The notes under the pieces: generated by a model
Told to the model about the DNA's origin: nothing
The model's input: only the letters and a program-made list of their open reading frames with translations
Databases searched by the model: none
Position numbers and translations under genes: made by a program
Shown: piece by piece, positions 5,586 to 6,743 of the stretch
How the letters are laid out: each line of letters starts with the position of its first letter
Numbering within the stretch: the first letter of the stretch is position 1
From: Chloroflexales bacterium
Lineage (GTDB): Bacteria; Chloroflexota; Chloroflexia; Chloroflexales; Chloroflexaceae
Direction: 5' to 3'
Length of the DNA stretch: 6,743 bases
Assembly (NCBI GenBank): GCA_013336035.1
Contig: JAAXUL010000442.1
Location: 1-6,743, forward strand

Positions 5586-5623
5586 CCGCCACCTGGCGGT
5601 ACGTGTCGTACGACCGTAGGTCG
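5586..5623. repeat. Cluster of palindromes in the DUF1800-uvrA divergent region
   Basis: Three adjoining dyads are present: CCGCC/GGCGG (5586-5590 and 5595-5599, 4-base loop), the perfect 10-bp palindrome GTCGTACGAC (5605-5614), and CGACC/GGTCG (5611-5615 and 5619-5623). They lie between the two divergent promoter candidates, where a repressor or activator could act. The sequences do not match the LexA box types I know (CTGT-N8-ACAG or GAAC-N4-GTTC). Confidence 0.4.
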
Positions 5624-5651
5624 AGCCGCGTCGGCGCGATGGACGGTTTTG

Positions 5652-5660
5652 TGCTATGAT
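5652..5660 (+). promoter_or_regulatory. Extended -10 promoter of uvrA
   Basis: TGC-TATGAT (TG at 5652-5653, hexamer 5655-5660) fits an extended -10 element. The -35 position (about 5632-5637) shows no TTGACA-like sequence, which is usual for extended -10 promoters. Transcription would start near 5667, giving a 5' leader of about 44 bases before the uvrA ATG at 5711. Confidence 0.5.
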
Positions 5661-5710
5661 TCGGCGTCGGTGTGCCGCAGCCGGGCGGCGCAGCTGTAGC
5701 AGGCCAGAGC

Positions 5711-6743
<1,033 letters not shown>

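Noticed and set aside
5605..5614. GTCGTACGAC as a LexA/SOS box upstream of uvrA
   Set aside because: It matches neither CTGT-N8-ACAG nor GAAC-N4-GTTC. It is kept only as an unexplained palindrome.

Overview
This 6.7 kb window comes from a GC-rich bacterial chromosome. It carries six protein-coding genes, two of them cut by the window edges. I see no tRNA, rRNA, CRISPR array or transposase. The organism is most plausibly a member of the Chloroflexota. That is an inference from codon style, the gene mix and the look of the UvrA and phosphatase-like proteins; no single feature proves it.

Layout: (1) The 3' part of a short-chain dehydrogenase/reductase gene (1-687, +) is followed after a 48-base gap by a small XRE-type helix-turn-helix regulator (736-1104, +). 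(2) A strong two-way terminator at the end of the regulator separates it from a convergent gene for a secreted M23 (LytM-like) zinc peptidase (1147-2313, -), which probably starts at TTG behind a perfect AGGAGG. (3) A 326-base non-coding divergent region (2314-2639) holds a stem-loop and an AT-rich promoter-like island. (4) A protein of the low-molecular-weight tyrosine phosphatase fold follows (2640-3494, +). Its catalytic cysteine is a glycine, and it has a C-terminal helical extension of about 130 residues. (5) A 223-base convergent spacer (3495-3717) contains an inverted heptamer-repeat structure and a 12-bp perfect hairpin. (6) A large exported DUF1800 protein is encoded on the minus strand (3718-5487). 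(7) A divergent promoter region (5488-5710) leads to uvrA (5711 to the window end, +).

The genes do not form one pathway. They look like separate housekeeping and accessory units: redox enzyme plus regulator, cell-wall peptidase, pseudophosphatase, exported DUF1800 protein and DNA repair.

The most striking observation is inside uvrA. A palindromic element of about 93 bp (6340-6432) is built of 7-bp repeats, four per arm, facing each other around a smaller internal hairpin. It sits in frame and adds roughly 32 residues that typical UvrA proteins lack. A second inverted array of heptamers, with a different heptamer sequence, lies in the spacer at 3522-3567. Together they suggest a family of heptamer-based palindromic repeats in this genome that can insert in coding sequence without breaking the frame, similar in principle to Rickettsia palindromic elements.
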